DNA of 64,000 bases from positions 2,999,394 through 3,063,393 of the forward strand of contig CM035310.1 in the NCBI GenBank assembly GCA_002900995.3. Reading direction: 5' to 3'. The stretch comes from Ganoderma boninense. Lineage: Eukaryota > Basidiomycota > Agaricomycetes > Polyporales > Polyporaceae. Below, one piece after another: positions 47,793-62,082 of the stretch (positions are counted from its first letter, which is position 1; each line of letters opens with the position of its first letter). The notes beneath the pieces were generated by a model. It saw nothing but the letters and a program-made list of their open reading frames with translations, was not told where the DNA came from and ran no database searches. Position numbers and translations under genes: made by a program.

Positions 47793-49918
47793 ATGACAAG
47801 TTTTCCGGAGTTTCGCGTTCAGGATGTCGGGGTGCAGCTATTGACTCCCTCTTCAAGTTCAGACGAAATCGCAGACCAGCACACCTATGATTACATTATT
47901 GTTGGTGGTACGTGCTCCCGTTCCCTCTGTGTATTTTCTACTCACGGGAATTTTTACAGGGGGGACGTCGGGGTCAGTACTTGCGTCGCGGCTAAGCGAA
48001 GATCCCCATACGTCCGTCCTTCTCTTGGAGAAGGGTCCTCTGGCAGACTCGTGGACGTCCCGCATACCCCTGATAGGCGGTAACCCGAGTAGCAAAGACT
48101 ATCTGGGCGTCGCGTGGCAGTCTGTGCCTCAGCCAAATATCAATAATCGTTCGGTGTCCATCATGAGAGGCGAGGCTCTTGGCGGAGCTTCTCGCATCAA
48201 CGGTACGCTCTATACTCGAGGTCAGTACGCTTTTTCATCGCGATCATTCCTACGTTTTCAGCTGAAACAGTCAATAGGAACACCCGGTGACTATAACCGC
48301 TGGGAGGCTCTCGGAAACACTGGGTGGGGATACAAGGATCTTGAACCCTACTTCGTGAAGTCGGAGAGGACTGAAACTCACCAGGAGTCAGAATTCAGGG
48401 GAAAGGATGGTAAGAACACTTGCCATCTACTACTAGCTTCTTCGTTGATATGGGTCGCACTCCAGGTCTATGGAAGAACAAGAAGGTCGAAACTCCATTC
48501 AGGACCGCCGTACAGTGAGTGGTGGGATTTGATATCCGGCCTTCGCTCACCCTAAGCCAGCATCGATGAAGCCATGCGGCGGATGGGTTTTGAACATGTA
48601 CAAGACTTCAATGATCCGAAGGCGCCTGTAGCTTGTACTGGAACTCTAGACGTCATCGTCGACTCGAGTTCTCGCCGTCAGTCCACATACTGGAGCTTTA
48701 TTCCTCCTGAGGTGGCCCAGGCGCGACGGGAACGACTGAAGGTCTGCACCAGGGCTCTTGTGAAGCGTGTGCAGCTGGACGATTTGAACGGAGGCGTGCG
48801 CGCGACTGGTGTCGTCTTCGAGTCTATGGATCCCGAGCAGGATGCCGGTCAAGAATTCTTTGCGAAATCTCGGAGCGAGGTTATCATTTGTGCTGGTGCA
48901 CTCGTATCGCCTCAGGTCCTGATGCTGAGGTGAGTCAGAAGCGTGTTGGCACACAAATGTGAATGTTCTTGCCTGATAAAGTCCCTGATATCGACAGTGG
49001 TATTGGTCCAAAGGAGCATCTTCACGAGATTGGGATCGACGTCGTTCGAGATATGCCCGCTGTAGGTTCTCATCTGGTGCGCTATACCCTTGAATTCCCG
49101 TTGCGCTTCACTGACATATGACATAGCAAGACCATATCGGACTCCCTGTCGAGTTTACAGTTCCTATCGAAGACTCGCTCCATCATCTTCAATCGAGCCC
49201 GATGAAAGCTCTCGTCGAATTTCTCAAGTACCTCTTCCTTGGCACAGGCCTCCTCTCCTCTGCGTTCCAGTTTTCGTCGACATTCATCCCTACTAGACTA
49301 CTACGCGACGACCTTACGATAGCGAAGGACGACCCACGCAATCTCGATACCACCCTTCCTGAAAATCGCCCCGACATCGAGTTCATGCACATCCCTGTCG
49401 ACTGCATCCGCGCACAGACCTCCGGAAAGGGTGCTTTCACCTTCCTCGTCACGCTCATCCGACCGAAGTCAGAGGGCACGGTCCGTCTAGTATCCAACGA
49501 CGCTCGTACGCCGCCAGCAGTCGATCTCGGGTACTTCAATATCTTGGAGGACTATGTGCCCTTGCGCGCCGGCGTGCGACTCGCGCTACGAGTCGCGGAC
49601 GACGTCCGCAAGCAGGGCTACCCGTTCACGGACTTGGTTGTTCCTGAGGTCGACAACGACGAGGGGATCGACAGCTTCATTCGGGAGAACGTCATGTCCT
49701 GCTTCCACTACACGTCTACCTGCCGGATGGGCCCCGAGCTCGATGGCTCGCGGCCGAGCGTCGTGGATACGGAGCTGAAGGTGCATGGGGTGAAGGGACT
49801 GCGGGTGTGCGACGCGTCGGTCTTCCCTGAGATCGTCGGGTCTCATACCATGGCCCCTGCGGTCATGGTCGCGGAGAAGTGTGCAGAGATGATCAAGGCA
49901 GCATGGATCCGATGTTAG
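47793..49918 (+). CDS. GMC-family FAD oxidoreductase (choline/aryl-alcohol dehydrogenase-like)
   Basis: Flavoenzyme that oxidises alcohols; the substrate is not predictable. Seven exons (47793-47907, 47960-48220, 48278-48409, 48466-48514, 48561-48929, 48998-49076, 49127-49918) give 598 residues, the usual GMC length, all in phase. The FAD dinucleotide fold YDYIIVGGGTSGSVLASRL begins at about residue 32, followed by LLLEKG, the GMC signature-1 region (MRGEALGGASRINGTLYTRG) and GALVSPQVLMLRSGIGP (signature 2). At the C-terminus are FHYTSTCRMGP, with the probable catalytic His, and GSHTMAPAVMVAEKCAEMI, with the second active-site His. No signal peptide is evident, so it is probably intracellular. 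It is present only in the right arm and lies between mirrored DUF6534 and isopropylmalate synthase sequences. Confidence 0.92.
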
Positions 49919-52767
<2,849 letters not shown>

Positions 52768-52895
52768 GATTTGGGTGGAAAGACGAATCTCGTTGTACAA
52801 TAGAGCGTGTGCGTCAGAGGGTTTGCTCACGCTCACCCGTACACCGATTGTTTGCCTCCGCAGCGAACCGCATGCAAGGCGAAATGGCAAGAAGC

Positions 52896-54292
52896 CTAAT
52901 CCAAGCGATGCCGCGCCTTCAAGTAGAACCTCACCATGTTATCGTTCGTAGTCAGCGTAATTATGCTGGCAGATAGGTGTCAGCATGAAGTAGAGCAGCG
53001 GACATGGAAACACATACGTGTGGGGGGCAATCCGGAGGAAGTGTGCAGTTGTTCCTGTACGTGGGCGGAGTTCAGCTGTATAATACGATGCTGAAAACGG
53101 CACGGTGTACCCTTATACCAGCCACGGATACCCTCCGCTTTGAACGTTTTACATAGACAATCAAGTGGGCTCTTGTACAGAGGCCCTACAGTGCGACCGT
53201 TTGGAGCGGTGACAGTAGGCTGATTGTAAATCCTCGTTAAAGTCTACGAGATTCGGCGTAAACAGGGGAACTTCTCCGTTTAGTAGGAGGAAACCGCACC
53301 AGGCTGCATCACAAGGCACTGCGAGTCCGGGAAATCAGGGCGAAGGCAAGACCTGCACCATGTCGATGACTGACCAGGATCACGCCCGCAATCGAGCTGC
53401 TTGCCAGGAAGGTCCACATACTGGCCGGTCAAACCCGTGCTGCACTAGCTGAGTCTTGATCCAGATGTAACTCGGCAGTTGTACTTGAAATCCTCCTGAG
53501 ATTAGGACTCATATTCGAGAGGGCAGCACATACCGAACCGCCGATCGCTCGTCGCAGGATGCCAGCGTCCCAGCCACGAAGGAGCCCCTTCTCTCCCTCT
53601 TCACGGACGATAGTCGACAGTGCGTCCCAACCATGCCGGTAGCGTCTCTGCGCACCAACAGGAAGCGCAGGAGAGTACGCATACATACGCGTCTTGACGA
53701 GGACGAGAGGATTTCCCAGGTCTACGCAACATGGATAAGGGGGACACGAACCCGTAGAAAGGCAAATACACTAGGACTTACATCCGACTACAGCACTGAC
53801 AGCACTAGCCCCCATCGACGTCAAAGTGACCTGCTGGGTAGGACTGTACCTCAGCTGCCCATTCGCCCATCTCCTAAATCGGCTCGTACCGGCCAAGCCG
53901 CGACCCGTTCAGTGCCACCTGGTAGAAGTACTAGGCCGAATACTAAGCATTAGGGCACGAAGGCGCGAACCGAAGTGACGTGGACGTACCGTAGGACCCA
54001 GTCCCCGCTTCACGCCTCGGAAGCCATCGTTCCGCCACGTCTTGAGCAGCACGTCGAACACGTTCTTGTACACCCTCTCCCCGCCACCGCTCCTCATCGG
54101 CTCACCCTGCAGATGCAGGCGCGTCTTCACGACCTCCGCGCTGGACACGACAGAAAGCGATCAGACAAAGCAAAAGCGAAAAGGCCGTCCCGGAACCATA
54201 ACCATCGGGACTCACGGGTTCGGGAACGTCACCGCCGTGCATCCCGCGAGGCCGCCACAGACAAAGCCCTCCAAGGTGGAGAGGTGCGCCAT
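52896..54292 (-). pseudogene. Broken OAC1-like carrier copy
   Basis: Mirror of 25917-27328. The start (MAHLSTLEG), AEVVKTRLHLQGE, YAYSPALPVGAQRRY, YNQPTVTAPNGRTVG, GTTAHFLRIAPH and the terminal ITLTTND to KARHRLD exon are all recognisable. Lesions: an extra base and TAG after the GRYEPI segment (about 53880), one base lost after HGFD (about 53425), giving a TGA, and an 8-nt deletion removing ADT of the third carrier signature (about 53300). With several independent lesions it cannot encode a carrier. Splice sites remain largely conserved, which points to recent decay. Confidence 0.88.
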
Positions 54293-55040
54293 CGGCAAGT
54301 ACTGGTCAAAGTCAGTTATAGTGGACTCTGAAAACGAACGATTGGACATCCGGCGCATACCTCATGGCCAGACAGCCTCAGCCCGCACCGTCCCCACAAA
54401 TGTCCAACTTTGAGCACCCTGCTGATGCTGTTAGCTCCCGTCTTGCGCCCGCCCAGCTGTGATGAGCGACGGACCGACGATCGATGTCGGAAGGAACGAG
54501 CCTCCAGGAGTTAATATTGACGGCGACATGGCGTAGATGGTGATCGTACCGGATCTGAGCGAAACAGAAATAAATAATGGAGCCAGAGGCGTTGTCGCTC
54601 CGGAAGGCCCAAGGCGCACGAAAGGCGCAGCAGAATTTAAAAAGATGGAGATCGCTAGCGCTTCCCAAGGCGAGATGGCTGTGTGCGCCTATTCGAGTCC
54701 TTTGGTATGAGTGTACCCTCACATTCAAGTATAGCCATGTTGTAGTGGGGCCAGGAAAGAAGGCGGACAGAGCGAATGACTGTGCATGGAGGCGCAGTGT
54801 TAAGTTCAAGAGAGTCTCGCATATCCGGTGTCCACAGCATAGCCACGTGTACCCAGCCGGCCCGAAACAAATCGCAAGCTTGTTCTGCTGAAGACATCTC
54901 ACAAAGGCCGAGTCAACGATTATTCCTTCGCAGATACAGTACTTTCTAGGGGGTGCGACCAAGATTCGACCTCTACTTATGAACGGGATATTGACGTGGT
55001 ATATGCTTATCAGTTCTAGGGCCTGGCCTCCGAATACCAA
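54293..55040. other. Intergenic, mirrored flank
   Basis: 748 bp between the carrier relic start and the ERG27-like stop. It contains short blocks matching 25291-25916 in reverse complement. No gene was recognised. Confidence 0.4.
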
Positions 55041-57162
55041 TCACAGCGCCCTGCCATCCCCCGTCTTCGCATACCCAACGCCATTGCCATTGCCATTTCC
55101 ATTGCCGTGGCCGTCCTCGTCCCTTTCCCGATCCCCGTTCGCCATGTCGAACGCCTGATATAGCCTCTCGAACCGCTCCAGCAGCACCTCCCCAGCGTTC
55201 GGGTGCTCGTCCCACACGGGGACCGCGATCACCCCAGGCCGGTCGTTCCCCCACCTGTCGTTTTCGCTCCCGAACCGCAGAGCCTGCACGCGCGTGGACG
55301 TCTGGCCGTAGTACGGGTGCCAGAAGGGGTACTCGACGTCGAGCGGCGATATCTGCGGCGAGTTGCACACGGTCGGGACGTGCCGGAGCGGGACGAGGGC
55401 GAGGTGGACCGCAGAGACCGCGGCGGCGAAGACCGACATGAGGACGTGCGGCGCCCCGAGGAGGCGGACCTGGATCCGTGCGGTCGTCATGAGCGATCAA
55501 AACGCCATGGACACAGGGACCCGGAGAAGAGAGAGAAAGATGGACGAAACGACGCACAAGCCAAAACGAGGCAGCTATCAAGTACCGATACCCCGGTATC
55601 CAGATCTTCAGTAACGAGCTCATGTTCGTCGAGATGATGCCGGGGGACACGATCAGGTGGTGGATCTCTCCGTGTGGGGCAACCGTCTCCTCCATCGACG
55701 ACGGGTGGCCAGTCTCCAGGGCCTCCATAGTGCGCTTCTCGAGTTCGGAGGCGATGAGGTCGATTTGGTACTTGGACGCTTGGTACGAGTAGTACGTCTT
55801 CGTGAGCTGCCAGTCGTCCTCGAGGTCAAATACCGGTTCTGAGTCGAGTGACGACATCCACAGGACGCGAGCCGATCGGTTCGTAAGGTTGGTGTACGCT
55901 ACGAGGAGGTCTTGGAGCGAGCGGTACTGGGGTTGAATACGAGGTTGATGACGGGGTTGGCTACCGGTCAAAGGGGAAACGTACCAGGACATAATGTCCA
56001 AAAATGTTGCACTGCCAAGCGTACCCCAAGTTGTCCTTGCTCAGGACACCGTTAACCTGTATATTACTTCGTGGGTGTTGGACAGCATGAATGGGGAAGC
56101 GTAAGAAGTCCAGGACGAAGCCGATGAGGTCTAGATGACTGTATGTCGCCGTTCCGGCGTTGAAAATCAGATGCGACATGTATTCATACCTGCAACGGAG
56201 CAGTCATCAGTTCTCCGTACCTCCGGGGGAAACACATCCAACAGAACAGGGGAGCAGCAAGACGTGAAGCCGTTGGCGTATAGGGCCCAGTAATGAGACT
56301 CTAGCTGCCCTTGGAAGAAGGCATAGACGGGGAAGACGTCTCGGAGTGACTCTTTGAGACACGACAACATTCACGATATATGCAGGGTGGATAGGGACGT
56401 GACACACGTATATATGCCACCTCCATGGCTACATGAAGCCTGCATCCATCGCCGTATACCTCACGTACGCAATTTGGGACCTTCACGACGAAGACACATC
56501 CTCCATGGATGTATATTTCGCTTCGCAGGGGAAAACTCTGAATGAAACCCGGGCTATAGGGACGCTACTGTGCTAATGCCTTCGGTCCTGGAGCAGATGT
56601 AACGAGATGACCCCGCAGAAGCCAGGCCTCTGAAACAACGCGACGCAGGCAGAACCGCGGATACGCGAGAAGGGCTAGGGGGATAGAACTCACTTTTCTG
56701 CAGCCCTCCTCCCGAAGTCCAGCACGCTCTTCATCGACGCCAAATCCAACACCTCCAGCTCCAACCTGACGTTCTTCCGAAACGTGCTGGCGTACACCTG
56801 CTCCTTCGAACCTGGCGGCAACGTAGCTACGTGTTCGTCCAGGAGACGGTAGAGTCGTGCCCGAGCATCTTCGGCGCGTCGGGGATCCCGGCAGGCCATG
56901 ATGATCGTCGCACTCGCATCTAGGTCGAATTCGTACCCGTCCAGGACGCCAAGGTGGTGTGCAGCGTCCGCGCCGGCCACCTCGAAGTAGGGCTGTGCAT
57001 CGGAAGGATGTGGGGAGGAGAGCTGGACCAAAAGCCTATGGCAAATGCCAAAGCCGACACCACTGCGAAGTGTTAGCAAGTGAGGGTGCTTGGGAAGGCA
57101 CGGTGTGGGATGTGAACGTACCCGTTCGCCCCGGTGACGACGATGATTGGACCTTTAGACAT
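55041..57162 (-). CDS. 3-keto-steroid reductase-like SDR (ERG27 family), A type, copy 3
   Basis: Exons 57122-57162, 56694-57062, 55985-56189, 55558-55926 and 55041-55469 give 470 residues in phase. Motifs: TGANGGVGFG, IIMACRDPRRA, FNAGTATYSH, VLSKDNLGYAWQCNIFGHYVL, LWMSSLDSEP, the catalytic Y-QAS-K and IVSPGIISTNM. Predicted NADPH-dependent reductase of 3-ketosterols or related triterpenoids at the ER. It is close to the copy at 5566-7267. The last exon ends in a Gly-Asn repeat encoded by a CCATTG-type hexamer, absent from the other copies. It is the intact partner of the relic at 24401-25290. The exon 2-3 intron (about 504 bp, 56190-56693) is unusually long here and holds no recognisable gene. 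Confidence 0.88.
55081..55106 (-). repeat. Coding hexanucleotide repeat (Gly-Asn)
   Basis: CCATTG repeats, one unit varied to CCATTT, encode HGNGNGNGNGVG near the C-terminus of the ERG27-like gene at 55041-57162. The length is likely to vary between strains. Confidence 0.75.
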
Positions 57163-58430
57163 GGATGTCACGCATTCACTGTCCAGCGAGCCAGTCCGAC
57201 GACGCTTGTGCCAAAGAACGGAGATGGGTGGAAGGGGGTAGCTCGCAGCCTTGGTGGGGTTCGGCGTATGGCGGGCATCATATTAGGGTTCGTCTTTGCT
57301 TCGTCGTCCCCAGTCAGTCGTCCCATGATGAAGCGCCCAAACGGCATCCTCGTCCCGGAGGCGTACACAGTCAAGCAAAGTTCGGTGCAGGCGCTCTCAT
57401 CTTTGCCACAGCCCTCGATTTCGCGCCTTCGTCCACCAGCCAGTCCTTGAAAGTTCAGCTTTGGTGACATTCTACTGGCTTTGACCGCCGCTGATTACTG
57501 AGGGCCCAGCACAACGCGTGTGCATGGTACGATCACAACTCAGGTCCTCTTGTAGTGATCTGTCGACCACTGCTTGCGAAGGATCCATCTGCGAGCGGCG
57601 ATTGAGCTGTCCAAGTTGTGGAAGTGGCTCCCAGTTCTATCCCACTTAGGGCGCTGCGCTGTGAGCTCCTTGCCATGACGGGGTTTGACTTGTATCCCGG
57701 GGTGGCGCTCCTGCTTAACTGGCCTCCATCTTTCGATGCGATTGGGGTGGAGATACTGAGGTCTCCCTTTGCGACCCTATCAGGTCGCTGAAGTTTTCAA
57801 GGCGCTGTCCGTTGAACAACGGTACTACATCGGGTGATTGTTCCTTTGCTTCGTGTTCCAGTATGGTTCTGATTCTTACGTCGACAATAGTTGCGCACTG
57901 GATCGGATGCCTGGCCTTTGTCCCGCAAACAATCAAGACAGTAGGTTCGACAGGAACATGATGCTAGATGTCTCTCAACGCCATACAGCAAAGAAGCTGC
58001 TGGAAAAAGCCCACCGAATATGAGCCTTCCGAGTCCGCACGTTCGGGAGAAAGGACTCACCAAATATCCGTCAGCGTGAAGTTTTACTTCTGTCTCTTCC
58101 ACAATCGTGATAGCATGTACCTTTGTGTTTTGCGTAGTTTCCTGAGGTTTTCTGGGGACAAGTGACCAGCATCCTAGGTTCGTTAGCGAATACAAACACC
58201 CCGACTCTAGCCGAAATTCTTACCCTCGGAGCCATTAGATATCGCAGCTGTGCACTCCTCCGGTCATTGCACGTCACAATTACATGGATAAAAGTTGGAA
58301 CCAAATACATATGTATACACAGCGAGTGCGAGCCATAACAAATAGAAGTACAGAAGAGTACAGACCCCTCTAAGTCCTAACTAAATACTATGACGGATGT
58401 TCGGATGAGCCATTTGACCGTGGATACCGT
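57163..58430. other. 1.3 kb with an unassigned minus-strand frame
   Basis: The region between the ERG27-like start and the 7TM stop. A minus-strand frame at 57797-58195 (132 codons, with a Cys-rich SCSCRTYCLDCL) is open but has no recognised homologue. The rest shows nothing. Confidence 0.35.
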
Positions 58431-59618
58431 TCATACATGAGAAAGCACAAAGCTTGGCTCTGCAACACTCCGTGTAGCAAACTTCGCCGATGCCAATGAC
58501 TCAGTTGTACCCTCACCCTCCAACAAATGCACCTTGTTATTCCCTTGACTCGGTCCCAACGAGTCTTCCCAGTACGTTCCAGTGCACCATATGGTCGCCA
58601 TAAGGACACAGACGATTTCGAGGTAGTTGTTGAGGGTGATCACATCGACCGTGCGAAGGAGGTTTGGCTCCCTGAAGGACAAGACGACGATGACGACATT
58701 GAGGATGACCGGGAAGACGAAATTGAAGACCGCAATCCAGAATAGGGCTTTGAGGCGAGCTGCGTACGAGCCTGATTACCGGACGTGAGGTGTGGTGACT
58801 CATATACTTTAATTGCAAACGCACTGCTGCCACCACCGGTGAATATGCTTTCAAGACCCCCCTCCCGAGTTCTGAACACCCGGGCTTTTTTCAGTTGGGA
58901 GAGGAACAGTACCGAAGCATATCTAATCCAACTTTAGTTCGACCTTAGCAACTGTGAGACATAAACTCACAAGTCATTAATCGCCTGCATGATCCATTCT
59001 GCCTTCGCATTTGAGCGACGCAGCACATGGAACGAAATGTTCAAGGTATTCTCCTGGGATATGCTGGTATCTTGCGATACATTGTTGAGATAGAGGGTCA
59101 TGTTGATGATACGGGCGATGGATAACATGGCGAAGGGTCCATAAATGAGGAAATTGCGCGCAGAGTTCAGTGCCCGGGGAGGATAGACGGCGATGACGCG
59201 GATCATGAGGATCGATTGGACACAGACAGGAATGAGGAATGTCATCGTCATGAACACCAGTTGGTAGCGCGAACTAGGTATCCTGCCGGAAAAAACCGCT
59301 TTCTATATGACAGGTAGTTTTAGCAGTGCAATATGTACTAGCGAAGAGCATGATACTCACGAGGTAACTGATTACGAGACCTCCATAGCCGAACCCCAAT
59401 GCAATCACGATGGCATTGAATATAAAAACTGGGGTCCTCCATATACGTGAAAAGGAAAGAAACAGAGTGACACTGATTGGAACAAGGACTCCTGTACAGA
59501 TAGCGGTTAGGATAAGGAAGTCCAGTGCTCCATTCAAAGCAGCGACTTCCTCCTCCACGGCGGAGTACCCTGCACCGGGAACCGTAGTTCCGTTAGTCCC
59601 GTTCATACTAGATGTCAT
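58431..59618 (-). CDS. Seven-transmembrane (GPCR-like) protein, copy 2
   Basis: Exons 59361-59618, 58971-59302, 58825-58922 and 58431-58771 give 342 residues in phase. The start MTSSMNGTNG matches the NGT-containing N-terminus of copy 1. Helices correspond one to one: FLILTAICTGVLVPISVTLF, TPVFIFNAIVIALGFGYGG, MTFLIPVCVQSILMIRVIAV, NFLIYGPFAMLSIARI, a short YASVLFL, FWIAVFNFVFPVILN and LNNYLEIVCVLMATIW. The tail keeps GTTESLASAKFA, shared with copy 1, suggesting a conserved cytosolic motif. Overall identity is about 65%, with exon 2 exactly 332 nt in both. Both copies look intact. Function and ligand are unknown; receptor-like topology only. Confidence 0.75.
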
Positions 59619-60920
59619 AGAGTTAGAGAAGAACAGCGTGTAGCAGGGGGCGGTCGTGTGGGGGACACGGCATAAAATCGCAACTGCAACGCTGCTTATA
59701 AGGCATAGGATGCACAGCCCAGCTGGGCATCATTATCTTAGGTTGAACAGTTGATGCTCGAAAACAAAGCCCGGCAAGAAATTCACTTACCTAGTGCATG
59801 TTCAATTTCGTCCACAGCACTGTAGGCGACTGTTAAGTCAGTGAGTATTGATGGCCGCCATTATGATCCAATGGCAGTTATCAGTCAGATGCTGATGTGT
59901 GGCAATGGGTCAAAGATTACAATAGACCTAATAAAGTCACCCGAAATGCCCTCACATCTTGCGCAGCTTCACAGGTAGGTTTGAGTTTTTCGGGACTCAA
60001 TATCGCGGCAACCATTCTACCGCTTCATCTTCTGATATCAACTTTCAAAGCTGGCAGACACATGACGTGATACGCACAGTGTGGCTCAGATTCTTTCATA
60101 ACGGAACTGCTACTTCTACAGCCAGCATCCCATCCAACATGGGATAAACCTTGCGTAAACGAGGATATCGCGAATTAGTTCATGGCTCTACGCTGTACCC
60201 AGTAGAGGTCGCAGATCGCACTCAAATGGCAAGAACAACTCAAGTCACATCTTGCATCGCCTGGCGGTTGCGTTATGTATTGACCTGGGCTACAAGATCT
60301 GACGCAAAACTACGCCGCCTATCAGTCGCGAGGGGCCGGGGCTCAGTCATGCGGCGTTTTTGGCCTTCTCGGATAGTCTGCAGTCCCCTAGTGTTTTTGC
60401 AGGGGTGATCTGGGAATTTGGGACAGTCTCTTAACCTCCGGCGCCGCTCCAGCTTCAAAGCGATTGCAGTAGGGTAACGGCCGACTTATTCACGATGCAT
60501 GCGCAAAGGGCGTCAGAGCTCTTAGCACTTAAAGATGTCATGAATGTCAGAGCGTTCGTAATTCAAAGATGATAAGAAGCGCAACGGTGCAAGTTTCGGA
60601 GCATAGATCAAAGCTTAGCTGTCGTGTTCATCCCTCTGCAGTGATTCTGCATCAGCTCCCTTCGGGCCCCGCGATAACCTGCTAGTTCCCCCTCGTTGCA
60701 TTTGGCCTAAACGTGCCTCACTACCTCAGCCCTCCCCTGGAGAAGCACTCCAAAAACCCCTTGCTGTGTGTCAAACGTCACCCGACATCCCTCTCTATTG
60801 CACAGACTACAATTTCGTGTATTCATTAACTCTGCACAATACAATCTTCATAAAGCATAGCACTTGCAGAGCATCAGGCAAGTATGACTCACTCCCTAAG
60901 GCCGATCTCCAACTGAACCC
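59619..60920. other. Divergent intergenic region
   Basis: 1.3 kb between the 7TM start and the 70-aa gene start. No family or RNA gene was recognised. It should contain two divergent promoters. TTATAAGGC near 59696 (read on the minus strand GCCTTATAA) could be a TATA element for the 7TM gene. Confidence 0.35.
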
Positions 60921-61198
60921 ATGTCAAGTACTACCTCCTTCAAGTTCACCTGTAGCTCCTGTGAGGACTCGGTGCTGGACACATCCTACCAGGTTCACTT
61001 GCGACCCACATCTTCGAAGGAGTCCCGTACGCCATCGCCCGATTAGCGCATTCGATGTTTTCGACCGCTGGTAACATCGCTGCAAAGAGCATCAAGGGGG
61101 TCATCCACACCATTGGGAATCTATTTGGACGCTGCAAGGACATCGCATCGATTGTGTTCGCAAACGGTGGGCCTGCGGCAGAGAAATGGGGTGTGTAG
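60921..61198 (+). CDS. Small conserved 70-aa protein, copy 2 (two exons)
   Basis: Exon 1 ATGTCAA (60921-60927), a 65-bp intron (GTACTA to TACCAG, 60928-60992) and exon 2 (60993-61198, 206 nt) give MSSSLATHIFEGVPYAIA at the start and GGPAAEKWGV at the end. The length and intron position match the copy at 20991-21262 exactly, and the alignment has no gaps. The middle (residues 35-47) varies freely, while residues 48-70 are almost fixed. An amphipathic helix around FSTAGNIAAKSIKGVI is possible. The 7-nt first exon hides the gene from simple ORF scans: exon 2 alone has no suitable ATG. Family unknown. Confidence 0.7.
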
Positions 61199-62082
61199 CT
61201 CAGAACCGCCACTGTGTTCAAATACCTCGTTATGTTTTCATCTGCACCATGTGGCGTATGTATTTATCACCGACATCCGTCTATTCCACTGTAGTCCAGT
61301 ACATCTCTCTAGCTTGTATCGTTTCACTAGGACAAGGACGTCTCTGAAACGCCGGAGCCGTGAATATCAGAAATTGAACTGCTTACTGTCAAAAATGATA
61401 TGTTGGACTATGCATTGACTCGTGTAATTTGGAATGCGCACCATCTAGATGTCCGACAGCGTGCAATGAAAATTAATGCTATCTCTGTGGATGAAATCGG
61501 TGGGTGTGAGGAACAGATGCTCGGGGCTTCGTCATATTGCTGACACTAGCAGCCGATGAGAATTGCTGGAAAAAGAGTTTGGGACTGAAGATTACATTTA
61601 GAGAATGGGCGGGGCACGACAACCTTCTCGAGCAATAAAGGCAATGGCGTCGACTGTTACAAATGGAGGCAAAACATATTGGCTGTCCTGTTGGACTGCT
61701 ATGGTCAGATGAAGTTTATAGCTGTGGCGCAGAAGTATTACATCTCCCGAAATGTGGCCGAGGACAACTCTTATAGGTAATCCGTCTCCTTGTCCATACT
61801 GGCAGACGGGGACAGACACCCTAGAATAGGTCAATGTCCGATCAAGACGCGATACTGGGAATATTGATTAATTACGATGGCGATTTGAATGCCTTCCCTG
61901 CTGCAACTGTAATGGTTTTCGGGTCACGTTTGGAATCTCTGGGTCTGCAGAGTTCGTACCACGCCTGTCACACACACGTTGAGTGGGCAGCGTGGGAAGC
62001 TGTCAAGGCCGAATACATGTTGAACGCACAGCCAGGTCAAGCTCCTGTACCACTCACCGTTCCTATCCGTGCTGCCTCCAAC
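61199..62082. other. Intergenic, nothing recognised
   Basis: 884 bp before the last ERG27-like gene. A plus-strand frame at 61834-62157 runs into its first exon and could extend the N-terminus by about 80 codons, but that extension is not shared with the other copies. Confidence 0.35.

Noticed and set aside
56190..56693. Possible nested gene in the long intron of ERG27-like A copy 3
   Set aside because: Frames of about 60 codons on both strands only; no conserved motif.
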